Shown piece after piece: positions 10,701 through 22,232 of a stretch of DNA of 64,000 nt. Under the pieces are notes generated by a model. That model saw only the letters and a list, made by a program, of their open reading frames with translations. It was not told the DNA's origin and made no database searches. The stretch spans positions 2,480,001 through 2,544,000 of the forward strand of contig JAXQJY010000030.1 in NCBI GenBank assembly GCA_037042185.1, read 5' to 3'. The stretch is from Sordariomycetes sp. S80-01Y (Eukaryota; Ascomycota; Sordariomycetes). The position numbers and the translations under genes were made by a program. Position 1 is the first letter of the stretch. Each line of letters opens with the position of its first letter.

Positions 10701-13008
10701 GCGCTTTGAATCTCAAAAAAGTGTGGCAAAGGGCTCTAAAACAGAGAGAGCGACAATGCTTACGGCCCAAGTCCCTAGAGAAAACATGGCTGAGTAGTTG
10801 CAGAATCACGACTTGTTGGCCGTAGGTTTTCACAAGATACCGAAATAAGGCTATCGTATCGTCCATATCTATTAATACAGACCCTAAGTGACGCCCGGAA
10901 GTAAGCATCAGACATCCCGCTGATGTCGTTCGCCACTGATACGGCGTCTAGCTATAAAGAATAAGGAGGATGGCCGTAGCTTTGTTGTCCACGAAGGTCT
11001 AGGTTGCCACTGACGACATAGTAAGCGCAGCGGGTCACGGATTTAGTTCATACTTGCAAAGCACGTTTCATTGTGCCATGGTCATGCTTCCGCCGAGTCA
11101 GAAGGTCCCTGTTCTCAGGCGTCATAGTTAGTGTTGGCGGACGGAGAGATTGACCACATGTACAAATCCAAACACAGGCGGTCCTTGCCAGAGTAGGTCA
11201 ATTAGGCGACGCCAACTTATGATGCGATCAGCATTTCCTACCTGGCTTAGTGTGTCCTCTGGTTCTTCATCATGCCCGGACCTTTAGTGATTAGTGCGCA
11301 CAAACCAGAGGAGCTTGCCCTGGTTTGCACTTCCCACGCCGCAGCCCAAGTCGAATGAGATTCTAGTAAAAGCTAAAGTTACCCTTCACAAGGGAAAGTT
11401 GACCACTTGGTAAGATTATTTCTAAACTCTATATATAGTCAAATCATGTGGCATCTGCGATTCCGATCTTCAGATTCACAGCGGCGATCTGGACGCTCAC
11501 ACGCCTGTGATCACTGCCTATGAAGCAAGTGATTTCGGTGTGAAGCTGGGAAGCATTTCAGAGGTTTCCACATGGGTGATAAGAACGGTGAGCTGTGTAG
11601 ATACTGCCATTACTGTCGGCGAGGGAAGCCCTTGTACTGTGAGCATTTTGCAGCTCATGGTTTACATCGTAAGTGAGCGGTTATAATGAGACTGATGCTA
11701 AAGCGGGTTCGGGTTCTCTGAAGAAGTTGTCGTCGCCTGGCTTCGAAAAGAAGCCGCGCTCCCTCTTCCGACTTTGGCCATTCCCACAAACCACCCCTAG
11801 AGGCAGCCCGGGACAGGACAGGGCACCCTTAGAATCGACAACCGTAACATCGCCGCTACGGGTGTCGAGCAACGTATTACGCGCCTTGGCGTTGCTGTGC
11901 GGGACGCGTAACCGGTGCACCTGCGCGAGAGCTATGGTAACTGACTTTGCCTGGGCGTTGACGGCGGCATTTTGAATAATGAGCAGCGGGGCGATCTTTT
12001 CGTGACCACTGGCTGATGCCGCCCGAAGAGCGGTTCCATGCTGGTTCACAGTGATATTGATAGCTAAGTTGTATCTAGTGAATGTGAGTGACTCGTGAGT
12101 CCTCTATACTAGTGAAGAGGCGTACGACTGTTGGCTGCGATCCTGTAATGATTGTGGGAAACTTGTGGGATGTTTGGCCATCACGTGAAGGCCGCAATGG
12201 CAGGCCGTACTCAGTAACAAACCTTCTTGCATGCAGTCCGAGAAGTGGGTCATTGGGGTTAAATTTTACATCCAAACTCAATTGCCAATCTAATGTGCTT
12301 TCCGCATGCATTACCGCGGTACTATGTATAGGTACTTTGGTGCTTCATCCGTACATCGGCCAGGCTCTAAGAGCTCATCAGAATGACTACTACGTACCTA
12401 AGCTAAGTGAGCAACAGCAAAGCCCGTCCGTAAGCAAGGTGCATTAGCGCCGGAAAGATGGTTGGAACCCCCACCGCGGGACCCTCAAGTCCGGGACCGC
12501 TAGCGGTAATGAACAGGCTGGTAGACACGACTCTGAACGAACACTTCCCTATTCTTTACTATCCTAAAGAAATCGTATTCCATGTATTGACATTGCATCA
12601 GTCGCAACAAGGAAGGAAGCTGCTAGGCACCGTCTCTCGCACTGCAAGAGTAGGCGACGATAGAATAAACACCACTGAAGACATTCTTCATCCATGGCAC
12701 TGATCATTGAATTGTCGTCAATAGTGCGTGTCATTGAACACTGGAGTTACGAACTTGCCCCCCCCAACTCCACCAGATGGGCCTGCTAGACCTGGGGTAC
12801 TTTTTGTGCTTCCGGAGATACCGGTCGAGACCGACGGCAGCTGGAGGCATACATAAGTCGACCAGAATATCGTTGGCCACTTCTTTTGTTCCTTAAACTG
12901 TCGTAGCAGGCATCTCTTTTCTTTGATCCGAGAATCTCCCCTCAATTCTTTCAACGTTCGCCTTCATTCGTCCACAATTCAGGTCTATCAACCGGACACG
13001 TCGCCGCC
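10701..13008. other. Intergenic with relic sequence, no intact gene
   Basis: It follows the P450 pseudogene and precedes the aldo/keto reductase. Apart from an ankyrin scrap at about 11940-12050 I recognise nothing. Short frames at 12088-12703 show no family features. Confidence 0.4.
11940..12050 (-). pseudogene. Ankyrin-repeat fragment
   Basis: The minus-strand frame reads HGTALRAASASGHEKIAPLL followed by NAAVNAQ, which matches one ankyrin repeat of the fungal NACHT/ankyrin type (usual form: GTALQAAS..GHE.IVQLLL..GADVNAQ). Only one repeat is legible and the frame around it carries no more of them. I call it a leftover of a larger repeat protein. Confidence 0.45.
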
Positions 13009-14290
13009 ATGGTTAAAACACTTCCTTTTGGGGACATTCAAGTCCCGACGCCTGGGTTTGGCGCCATGGGACTCAGCGCGGCAATGGGAAGCAACCTAAG
13101 CTATGAAGAAGCCGAGCCTGTTCTGCTCAAAGCTATCAAGCTGGGTTGCACTTTTTGGGATACAGCGGTAGGCCAAATTGCCAACGAACATTTTGGGATT
13201 GATGGGAGACTGATTGCCACATGCAGGTCGCCTATCAAGCTGGGGTTAATGAGAAGCTGCTTGGAGATTTCATTAGGAAGCATGGCGTCAGAGACAAAGT
13301 CTTCAGTAAGTCTAACGGCAAGCAGCTTTGGGAAATTATCAAAGAGCAAGCTAACCCGATGGTTAGTTGCTTCCAAATGCGGGTTTGATGTTTTCGGAGG
13401 GACCCGCGCTGTTACCAACTCTCCTCAGCACATTCAAGATTATATCGGAGGAACAATTGAAAGACTAGGATTCGCACCTGATCTTTATTATCTCCACCGA
13501 ATAGATCCGGGTAAGCTGCAATCGATGACACTCTTCCGCCCGTTCATGCTAATGGACAAGCAAGATACACCTCTCGAGGCGTCAATCACAGCGCTTGACG
13601 GGATACGGAAGGCTGGCAAGACCAAATACATTGGGCTTTCAGAGTGCTCAGCAGCTACGTTACGCAAGGCAAACTCGAGTCTGCTTTATCCATCATTCTG
13701 TTGAGACTTTCGTGGCTAACGAAGGACTCTAGTTGCTAAGATCGATGCTGTTCAGGCTGAGTACTCCGCGTTCGAAACTTTGCACGAGACTAGCGGCTTG
13801 ATCGATACCGCTAAACAGCTTGGTGTCGCATTCGTTGCGTTCAGTCCTCTCGGGCATGGGTGGCTTGTCGACAGCTTTGACTATAAGTCACCAGACGATT
13901 TTGCACCTGATGACTTTCGTCGGACTGGTATGTGTCTCTACTGAAGAAAAGAAACGACTCCGTAAGCTAGGTATCTGACATCTGGGCCCAAAAGTTCCAA
14001 AGTTTCAGGGCGAGAATTTCTACAAGAACCGCGCTATTGTGGAAGAGATCAAGAAACTGGCGGCGAAGAAGGGCTGTACGACTGCCCAGATAGCACTTGC
14101 TTGGGTTACTGCGCAAGGAATGATTGCTATTCCTGGGACCACAAAGCCAGGCCGGTTAGAAGAAAATTGGTCGTCTCGTGAGATAGATCTTACACCAACA
14201 GAGTGCGACGCGATGCGAGCCGTTCTCGAATCTGCAAAGCCGGCAGGACACCGATTCTCTGCCATGCATGAAGCAGCAGTTGGGCATTAG
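13009..14290 (+). CDS. Aldo/keto reductase
   Basis: A cytosolic NADPH-dependent reductase of carbonyls, 328 residues, the usual size. Exons: 13009-13167, 13227-13305, 13367-13510, 13565-13678, 13733-13927, 13995-14290. The catalytic tetrad is present: Asp in FWDTA, Tyr in [13 protein letters not shown], Lys in FIASKCGFD and His in YYLHRID. The cofactor end shows [15 protein letters not shown]. Closest in style to fungal pyridoxal reductase-like or AKR13-like enzymes acting on plant or secondary metabolites. The fourth intron has a GTCTGC donor, which is weak, but it restores [15 protein letters not shown]. The start has a good Kozak context (GCCGCCATGG). The bZIP gene downstream faces it with only 103 bases between stop codons. 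Confidence 0.9.
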
Positions 14291-14393
14291 CTGCTGGTCG
14301 AGTCATCGAAGCGCTTAGTCACGTCGATATCATGGATATTTTCTAGGGGTTTATATGTTCATTTCAAACCTTTCTGACTCTCTAAGGCCGGTG

Positions 14394-15378
14394 TCATGGA
14401 CTTTTCAGGTGTTGAAAGGAGAGTCTCTTCTCCCCTCTTCTCTCCCGCCACTCGTTAGTCGCAAGAAACAGCTCAAAACAATCTTCTATCAACCAGCCCC
14501 ATTTCCGTAAAAACGGCAAAGATGCCTCCCAACCACGGATATCCCAAGAGTCAGCCCAAACAACTATGGCTGCGTTGTCTATGTGATTGCCGTCAAAACG
14601 TAGGAGATCTGCGCACAGCTCGTCATCGTCTTCAATCAATCCAGTGTGCATAGCACGCAGTATATTGTCTCGAAATCGTGGGATGGGTATCAGGTCTATC
14701 CAGGGATGGTGGACGACAGCTCGCTGCGTTGGCGTTGGCAGGAGGGTCACCGGGCACGATGCTAGTATCTCACCACTCCAAGGAGTACGAGGGCCGTGCT
14801 GATTAAAAGGCGAAATCAAATCGTCGCGGCACAGGCCCTTGATACCGAGGCCCATGGCTGCCGCGTTGCGGGCCATAGCATCGAGCACATTAAGGCGGGT
14901 GAGGCACGGAAGGTATGCCGGCTGAGCAATACCATCGTTGTAGTATCTCCGAAGCCTTAGCGCGAACTGTTGAGCTTTCGTACGACGTTCTTGGCTCGGA
15001 AGAAGAAGATGTCCTTCTGTTTGAACAAAAGCATGACTGAGTGATACGGCGTCTGCCGCTTCACCATTCAGTGCACATTGCGCAGTGGGGTGATCTTGGC
15101 TTCCACTGTCTGCAGATGAGGTTGCCACTGGCGCTTCAGAACTTTGCGCTTTCCTCTGCCGTGTCCTTTGGCCTGGATAGCTTACGTCAGTTTGGCATCG
15201 CTTCTATCGCTCACGTATTCTTACGCCATGTTCGCTGGTTGAGGCGATTTTGCCGCCGCCTCCTTTCCGCGGCGCTTGTGACACCGCTCCAGTCGTCCGC
15301 GGAGAGGGACTTTATCCCAGGCAGCAGATATCCTGGAGTCAATGACGAGGATGCCGTGTTTCCATGCACTGGTATCAT
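14394..15378 (-). CDS. bZIP-type transcription factor with DUF3425
   Basis: A nuclear regulator of 310 residues. Exons on the minus strand: 15378-15225 and 15172-14394. The basic region AERRRRQNRLNQRTWRQRTR spans the intron and fits the N-x7-R rule of bZIP proteins; no clear leucine zipper follows, which is common in this fungal family. The C-terminal half (RLNVLDAMARNAAAMGL, then WEASLPFLRKWGWLIEDC) matches DUF3425 proteins. The start is the ATG at 15378; upstream in-frame codons have no ATG. Such factors often sit in secondary metabolite clusters. It lies between the reductase and the FAD oxidase, so a local role is likely but inferred. Confidence 0.85.
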
Positions 15379-16431
15379 AGTGTGGCGGGTGAACACGGTG
15401 CTGGATGGTGGACGTAAGCAAAATAAAGGGAACCGGTGTTGAACCTCCGAAGCTTATGCATTCTGCTTACGGATGCTTCAGGCTTATATATTGGAGAGGG
15501 GCTAACGATAACGATTGCCTGGCTGAAATTTTAGCGTTCGCGCGTGGCAAAACGTCAATTTTATCAGGCGTTGGAATTTCATCGGTGGTAGTTTATGCGG
15601 AGCACCAATTAAACTCGAGCTAATGCAACCTGCTTAGCCTTGCATGAAGCACCTCCTCGTTCTACACGCAATGGGATCGCGACGGATTTCAACCTCTGCT
15701 AGTGCTGAAGTCCCCAATGCCATTATGACAAAGTGGCATTCGGGCCGAGATACTTTGGATGCATACGGTGTGGCAAGAATATCAAGCGCTTTCAGGGCAC
15801 TTTCGAGAAACGCGCTCAGCGACGTCATCTCCGGATGCGTGGGAACATTTCTTCATTACTACTATCGCTGCCAGTAACCAAGGTGAGAGTGGCTACCGCA
15901 AAGCGGCTTGCATTCTGATCTAAATATCCCTTGAAGTCAACGTGCTGCCTTCCGATTAGGCCCGACAGTCCGTCAACAAAGTCTAGCCGTAAGGGAAGGC
16001 AGTTAAAGGTGCCTGCTGTCATAAGTCATTAAAAACAAGTGGGAATTACGAAATCTATATAGCGACGGAAGCTAAGGGTGTACCTCCGCCTCGTTGAACC
16101 CCCGTTGACGTTGTATCCGGCTGGGCAAGGTCCACCAGGAGAACTACCTCAGGCTGCTTTCCTTGAGGAAATTGTCTAGTCTTCAATTCCGGGTCCCCCA
16201 ACCGCAGATCACGAGCACGGAGATCAGCATGTATGGCCAGCCCCGCAAGCGTTACGCGGCGTGGGTGTTCTACACCCCTGGAGCACCATCTTAGGTGCAC
16301 ATGGGTACGGCTGATTGTAAACGACGGAAATGTTTCGTAGACTATTTAGACATGAACTCCTTCGCCAAAAGACACCTATGCTTCGTCATTTACGCTACCT
16401 CTTATGAAAAACGCAACACACGATCGAAGCC
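15379..16431. other. Intergenic between bZIP and FAD oxidase (divergent promoters)
   Basis: About 1.05 kb between two divergent starts. No credible gene: frames at 15405-15623 and 15634-16300 have no recognisable features. It probably carries both promoters. Confidence 0.45.
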
Positions 16432-18149
16432 ATGCTGCCACGCATCAGCCTAAGCACAATTTACAGCGCAGCAGCTATCATAGCTGTAGGCACTGCAGAC
16501 TGCAGTGGAAACGAGGCGGTTTCGACAGGTTGTATGAAGGCTGTGAGAATCCTGTTTCGTCTCTAAGTCTTCGCTTGGCTCATGTACTCCAGTGCGCTCA
16601 ACTGTCGAGCTCTTTTGGCCCTAGGTTGCATTATCCTAGCTCTGACAACTTCACGATTTGGGATGCAAAACAGCTTGAAGTTCGTCCAGCGTGCCGTGTG
16701 CAGCCTTCTACTACGACGGAAGTGTCTCAAGTCATGAACGTTGTCGTCGACTCTTGGTGTCGGTTTGCTGTCAAGGGTGGGGGACACTCCAGACATCCAG
16801 ATGATTCCAACTCTGTTGGCGGCGTTACAATTGACCTAGACACGATGAACACAGTCGAGCTGGCCCCAGATGAAGCCAGCGCGCGTGTTGGGGGTGGAGC
16901 AACATCCGGGCAAATCTTTGAAGCCCTCAGCCCGCGCAATTTGTCCTTCGTCGGTGGCAGAGTAAGCTCTGTCGGCATCGGTGGCTTCACCACCGGCGGC
17001 GGAACGTCGCCATTTTCCAACAAATATGGATGGGCCCTAGACAACGTGTATGAGTACGAGGTTCGTGGCTCTTCATGTCTCAATTACGACTCCTTTCTCA
17101 CATTTGCACACTTCTCACGTTCTTCCAGGTTGTCCTTGCAAATGGCACGATAGCTATCGCCTCTGAAAGCGAGAACGCTGATCTCTACTACGCTCTTCGA
17201 GGGGGCAGCAACAACTTTGGTATCGTTACCACCTTCACCGTTCGCACGTTTCCACAAGGACCAGTCTTTTCTGCGCAGGTTAGCTACCGAGATAATCAAA
17301 CGGAAACCGTTCTCGACAAGGTGTTTGATCTTTTCACCAGGGAAGACCTCGCGAGCGATGTTCAGATGGGATACGACCTTTATTACACATACAACACAAC
17401 CAGCGACGCTTTCTCCATGTTAGGTACTCAGCGCTACGAAAAGCCCCTGCAGGCACCGCCAGTGTTCAGGGAGATCAACAGCATAGCCCCTATCTCGAGA
17501 AGTGTCAGAATTGACAAGCTGGCAAACTTGGTGTCAAGCCCGCCTCTAGGCGCAACTCGGTAAATTTCTCCTTCAATGGTATATTTCAATGTGACTTATT
17601 GTCCTTCTAGCAACATGTTTCAAACTCTCAGCGTACTGCCGTCGCGCGAATTGCTTTCGAAAGCTATTCAGATATTTAAGGAAGAAGTTCGAGCAGTGCG
17701 AACAGTGGAAGGCCTCACCCCAAACTTCATCTGTTACCCTTTACACTCCAATGCCATTGCGAAAATGAAGGAGCGCGGTGGCAATGCCCTTGGAATAGAC
17801 CAGGACGAACCTCTCTTCAGTAAGTTACCCCTGGACTAGGGCAAGACACTGAGCTAAGACACCTGTAGTCATCCTCCTATCGACTGCATGGGCTACAGCT
17901 GAAGGAGACGATTCGGTTGGAATCATGACCGCCAATATTGCTGATCGTGTAAAGCAGCTCGCAATGGAGCTTGGGGTTTATCGACCGTACATGTACGTCG
18001 GCTATGCTAGGTCTGGCCAGGACGCTGAAGTATTTGCTGGATACGGAGAGAAGAACCTGAGACGCCTCACGGAAATCCAGAAATCAGTCGACCCACGAGG
18101 CGTATTCACGTCGACTGGTCTTTGGAGGGGCCACATGAAGATCATATGA
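16432..18149 (+). CDS. Secreted FAD-linked oxidase (berberine-bridge-enzyme type)
   Basis: A flavoprotein of 499 residues that would oxidise sugars, alcohols or metabolite intermediates using oxygen. Exons: 16432-16542, 16593-17060, 17129-17559, 17611-17819, 17869-18149. The signal peptide is MLPRISLSTIYSAAAIIAVG. The FAD domain shows VKGGGHSRHPDDSNSVGGV, whose His after GGG is the expected covalent attachment residue. It continues with TIDLDTMNTVEL, ARVGGGATSGQIFEAL and GGFTTGGGTSPFSNKYGWALDN. At the second attachment site used by bicovalent members I see Thr-Gly-Gly, not Cys, so single linkage is likely. The C-terminal BBE segment reads GYGEKNLRRLTEIQKSVDPRGVF. Upstream ATG codons exist, but only this start yields a signal peptide joined in frame to exon 2. 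Confidence 0.92.
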
Positions 18150-19940
18150 GTACATTCAAGGGGATGTCATCTTGGGCTTTGATACAGTTTCGAAATTAGC
18201 GTAGCTCGCCAAGTCCGTCACAACGATAACCCAACTTTACCAGCGGCGAATTCGACGCCTTGCGAATAGGTTTATAGGTTTATGGAGCCCTTGAGCAACC
18301 CAATGCCAAACGGCCTATTATCGCGACGGTGCCCCTCGGTGTTTGTTGACGCCGACCGCCTGGGCAGCGTTGCGCGACTTGCGTGTGACAATGCCTTTAC
18401 CTCGTTCGGTCAGAGCGAGTACGTCTTGTGGTGGAGCGCCTGTGGAGCGTGTCAGATGCTTCTGCCCAAGTGCTGCTCCAGCGTGTCGGACAAAAGGCCC
18501 ATCCGGTACAGTAAATAAATAAAAACAACTCCAGTCTCTTATACAACGGCTCCTGCTGAGTTCCCTCCACTAACTTAGTTGAGACTATCATCATGGTAAG
18601 ATGTCAGGTGCAAGGATGTTGGTGCCACTTCTACTCAACTACCCTCCCAAAGGCTGAGTAGAGGCTAGCCCATCCGACTGTACGCATGTCTAGTCGAAAT
18701 ACAGAGACAAATACAGAATGAAAAAGACATGCAATCGTATCGAAATGAGAACCAAAGCCTGGTTAATGGCGGTCTGATTGACGGGTCTAGGCTCAGTGGA
18801 ACTAGGCCCACGCCGACCTCGAGTTCTTTCCGAAGAAGGGCTACCACGAAGCTGGCATCGCCCTATCCTTGAGAAAAAAGGCCCATTATTAACTCGGGCA
18901 CATTGCTCTTCCAACTGCCGGAGCCAGTCAATGCAGCGATCTGACACACTACATTCGCCGGTTGGAGAGGCAAGGCAACGCGACCACCACAAGTTCGACC
19001 ACTGAGATCCCAGGAGCTTGGTTATCGAAGCCTGTAAGACTAGGCGCGCAAGCTAATAACCATACCCACTTCACCTTTAACGGACGACATGGCGAGGATG
19101 TTGCGTGTTTCCCGTCGTGGACATACTCGGGCAGAGATCATTATTTCACCGAGTAGTTGGTTGTACCCAGCATTTAGTGTCATTGAAATTCCTAGATCTC
19201 GTGGCTGATTGGCGAACAACATTAGATACCGTAGTTACTTGGAGATTGAGGCAGCTTGTCAATAGGGTTAGATCTTGCTCCCCCTCAGGGTGGACTATAA
19301 CAAGAGCTGTTATTTGTTGAGCACAAGCCTCTCCATCGGTACCTCAATCTGTCTTTACTTACAATCCGCTGAAATCTTTACTTAGACTCCGCCTCCACTC
19401 GTTACCAGCTTCATACTCTGTCGCCAAGCTACCTCAATTCTACAAGGAGCTACGGTACAGCTCCGTACTAGTACGTGTGCGCATTGTGCAAACCCGAGGC
19501 TGGGTGTTCCAACTCGAATCTCCAGTTCCGAACGGCCAACCAACGCCATCACACCCGCCACGACTGAGTCGTAGTAATTTCCCTTTAACCAGAAATATAC
19601 TCATAACGATCTTTCGGCCCATGACCTTGGAGTACTAAAGTACCGAGCGCACGCGACACGACGAAGGCTGTGCTACACCTCGGGTTCCTCGCATTACTCG
19701 TGTCTCTCGCATCTCCACATGTTTTAAGCGTCTCAGGGGCCAACCTCGCAACCAATTGCAATAACAGAAACTCCATCAGAACTTCGTGGCATCGGCTTCT
19801 TGAGCGCCAAGTGACGCGTAACACATTCATAGACAGTTGTAAATAAAACGGACTTGCCCATGTCCCCTTTCACCTTTTTGTAACTCTGTCAACCAGATTC
19901 TCCAGCGAGAAACAGCAGCATAGCACAACACATCGCAACA
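18150..19940. other. Intergenic, no gene recognised
   Basis: A 1.8-kb stretch of short overlapping frames without splice-linked domains. I see no repeat family or RNA gene in it. Confidence 0.4.
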
Positions 19941-20575
19941 ATGGGGTTCCTTCGCCGATCGAAAGACAACGTCTCCTGGTTCTTCAACGGGCCTTACTTC
20001 GACAGTCGCTACAAGACCAAAGTCCACATCCTACAGATCATGTTCGTCTTCCTGGTGATCGCGCTGGCGGGTGCACGTGTTGCGACGCTGCCGGCGGGCA
20101 TTCCAACGAGTCGATCCGACACGATCGGAATTGTCATGGTGAGTTTTATTATCATGCTCTAGAAGTGAAGCAGTGGCAGACCAACACATGCAGGGCATCA
20201 AAACCATCGTCATCCTCTCATATCAACTCATCACAACACACGCGGAAAGGTATAAGCGATGGTCAAGTACGAAGGCGTACGCAATCTTGAACTGCCTCGA
20301 AATCCCGTTCTGGTTCGTTGTAGTTATTCTCACGTTCATGGGTATCTCCGGCTTTTGTGAGGGAGTTAGTTGTGGATTGAGTTGGATTCTTGTGCTCGTT
20401 GCGGCTTGCATGCTGTAAGTTTGGATCGCAAGCTTAAACATACTAATGTTACGGATGCTAATATTGTGATAGATTCATGGCCATGTGGATGGCGGTGGTT
20501 TCCGTTAAGGAGCGTCGATACACGAAAATGGCGGCTAGGCGTGACGCTGTGAAGACGGATACGGTTGGGGTATGA
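19941..20575 (+). CDS. Small four-helix membrane protein (MARVEL-like), function unknown
   Basis: 173 residues in three exons: 19941-20138, 20194-20414, 20473-20575. Four hydrophobic segments are visible: ILQIMFVFLVIALAGARV, GIVMGIKTIVILSYQLI, FWFVVVILTFMGISGF, and LSWILVLVAACMLFMAMW. This layout and size resemble MARVEL-domain proteins of filamentous fungi. The N-terminus is basic (FLRRSKDN) and the C-terminus is charged (KERRYTKMAARRDAVK). The splices are clean and the total is a whole number of codons. I do not recognise a named family. Confidence 0.75.
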
Positions 20576-20851
20576 AGGCATTTATTTCAACGTAGGCGAA
20601 GGAATGGGAAATGCATTACCCCTCAGAACAATTTTCGACAGTCAAGGTGACATGAATGGGATGCTCCCCTTGTGAGTTTCTGCCCATCGCCTGGACCAAA
20701 GTCAAGCGGATGCCGCAAATGAATCAAATACGCCAGCTGTATCAACAATCTATAGTGAATTGAGCGAGATACAGCCAGTCTATGTCCTCAAATTTACCAA
20801 GTGATCAGCTTCCCGGGAAAATCCTGCAAGGACCGGTGTCCACACCGCGGT

Positions 20852-21470
20852 CTAATCGTACGATGACCTCTCGGGGATGCAGAACAAAGCTACGAAAGGC
20901 CGCTTGAACTCCTCACGGCCTTCAAGCTGCGCCATTTTCTTTCCGGACCACCTTCCAAGCTTGCGGAAATGTTCGTCGAGATCCTTGCCACGGTAGTCGT
21001 GGAGGGCAAACCAAAGCCGCCGGGCATCGCGACCAGCGTCGATTATGCGCTTGAGCTCAGGGGCGGCGGAGAAGAGAGCCTGAGGTGGGCACGGTAGTCT
21101 CCACGGTGCAGATATATCGGAATTCTGACCTCCCTTGTATTACTTTTCGGTCCACTTGCGGTACTGCATCATCTTTTCAATGGCGTCGCCATCTTCCTAA
21201 CAACTAATGGACGGCTTGCCCATTCCCACCGATAACCAAATCCACGGTTGTGACCATCTTGAGTTCGCACAGAATGGTTGATACAATACTTCCGCCCTCC
21301 CAGTCATAAATGGACGTGAACCTAGGCTGACCCCTCTCATACATGGCACTGGTCATGTTATGCACTCCTAGGTAGTCATGGCCGAGAACAAAGCGCACAT
21401 AAGGCTCAAGGTGAGCCTGTGCAGGGGCATTGTGAGCCCAGGCATAAGCGGGGGATTGGAGGGAACTAGT
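20852..21470 (-). pseudogene. APH / protein kinase-like phosphotransferase pseudogene
   Basis: Minus-strand frames line up as the second half of a fungal aminoglycoside-phosphotransferase-like protein. First AHLEPYVRFVLGHDYLGVHNM, where H-D-x-L-x-x-H-N is the catalytic loop, then FTSIYDWEGGSIVSTILCE, the metal-binding part. Next come GDAIEKMMQYRKWTEK and finally ELKRIIDAGRDARRLWFALH with GREEFKRPFVALFC before a stop at 20852. Between the blocks there is a shift of frame near 21204 and an in-frame TAA after WTEK. The N-lobe is not visible upstream. The gene is dead; the parent substrate is unknown, since most fungal members are uncharacterised. Confidence 0.7.
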
Positions 21471-22232
21471 GGGGGTGCTTCAGGGTCATGTAAAGGCCGC
21501 ATGACGGGTCGTAACAGATGGAAGTGTCGGGCCCTGGGTTGCTGAAGAGAGAAGAGATGTAACTAGATAAGGGCTCGTTGAGAGCAAGCAGGGAAGCCGC
21601 AGGCAGATAGATAGGGCGCGACTGGTGACTGTATTAATCTTTGAAGGGTCTGGGTAGTCTGAGCTCTCTGCCAAGCCTCTTTTAGGTGCGTACACGAGAT
21701 ACTCGCCTGCTGGTAGCAGTGGCCTCGCTGCTAGGCCCCTGCTCGGTTCCTGACAGGGAGCTCGCTGCTGGCTCGCTGCTTAGGAGAAGCAATATAGCTA
21801 GGTTTCCGCGGGGTTCCTGACACGGCTAGGCTTAGTCAAAGCTTAGCCTAGCTTAGTCCAAAAGCGGCACTGCTTAAGTACCTATGCACTTAAAAGTCTT
21901 GGTGGTTATATCTATTTTTGCGGTGATGAGCTGGTGCGCGCTTGGTGCCTCGCGGACTCCTAAACGTGGACTACCGTGCGCGCAGCACGATGGACTCGGA
22001 TCCGAGTTCGGATGGTCTGAGGTACACGTGTTAAACACTATGAACACACCATGATGGTAAAGCTCAATTGTAAAGTTTCAAGCGCTTTTCTTTTCTCAAG
22101 TGTAGATGGCACACACCTGCTTGGGGGGATGTGAGGTTGACAATTTTCAACCACCCTAACTCGGCCCGAGCATTTCACCAGGAACAAAATTGAACATCAG
22201 GATTGTTTTACACTATAATTGATCACGCGAAA
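21471..22232. other. Intergenic with a repeat-rich patch
   Basis: No gene seen. At 21700-21870 there are short reiterated words: GGTTCCTGACA twice (21745, 21812), CTCGCTGCT three times, and CTTAG/GCCTAG runs that form partial inverted repeats. It may be the remnant of a small DNA element, but I cannot define its ends. Confidence 0.35.
21700..21870. repeat. Patch of short direct and inverted repeats, possible MITE-like remnant
   Basis: GGTTCCTGACA occurs at about 21745 and 21812; CTCGCTGCT occurs near 21725, 21761 and 21772; GGCTAGGCTTAG and CTTAGCCTAGC form an imperfect inverted pair near 21834-21852. No transposase frame is present. Confidence 0.3.
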
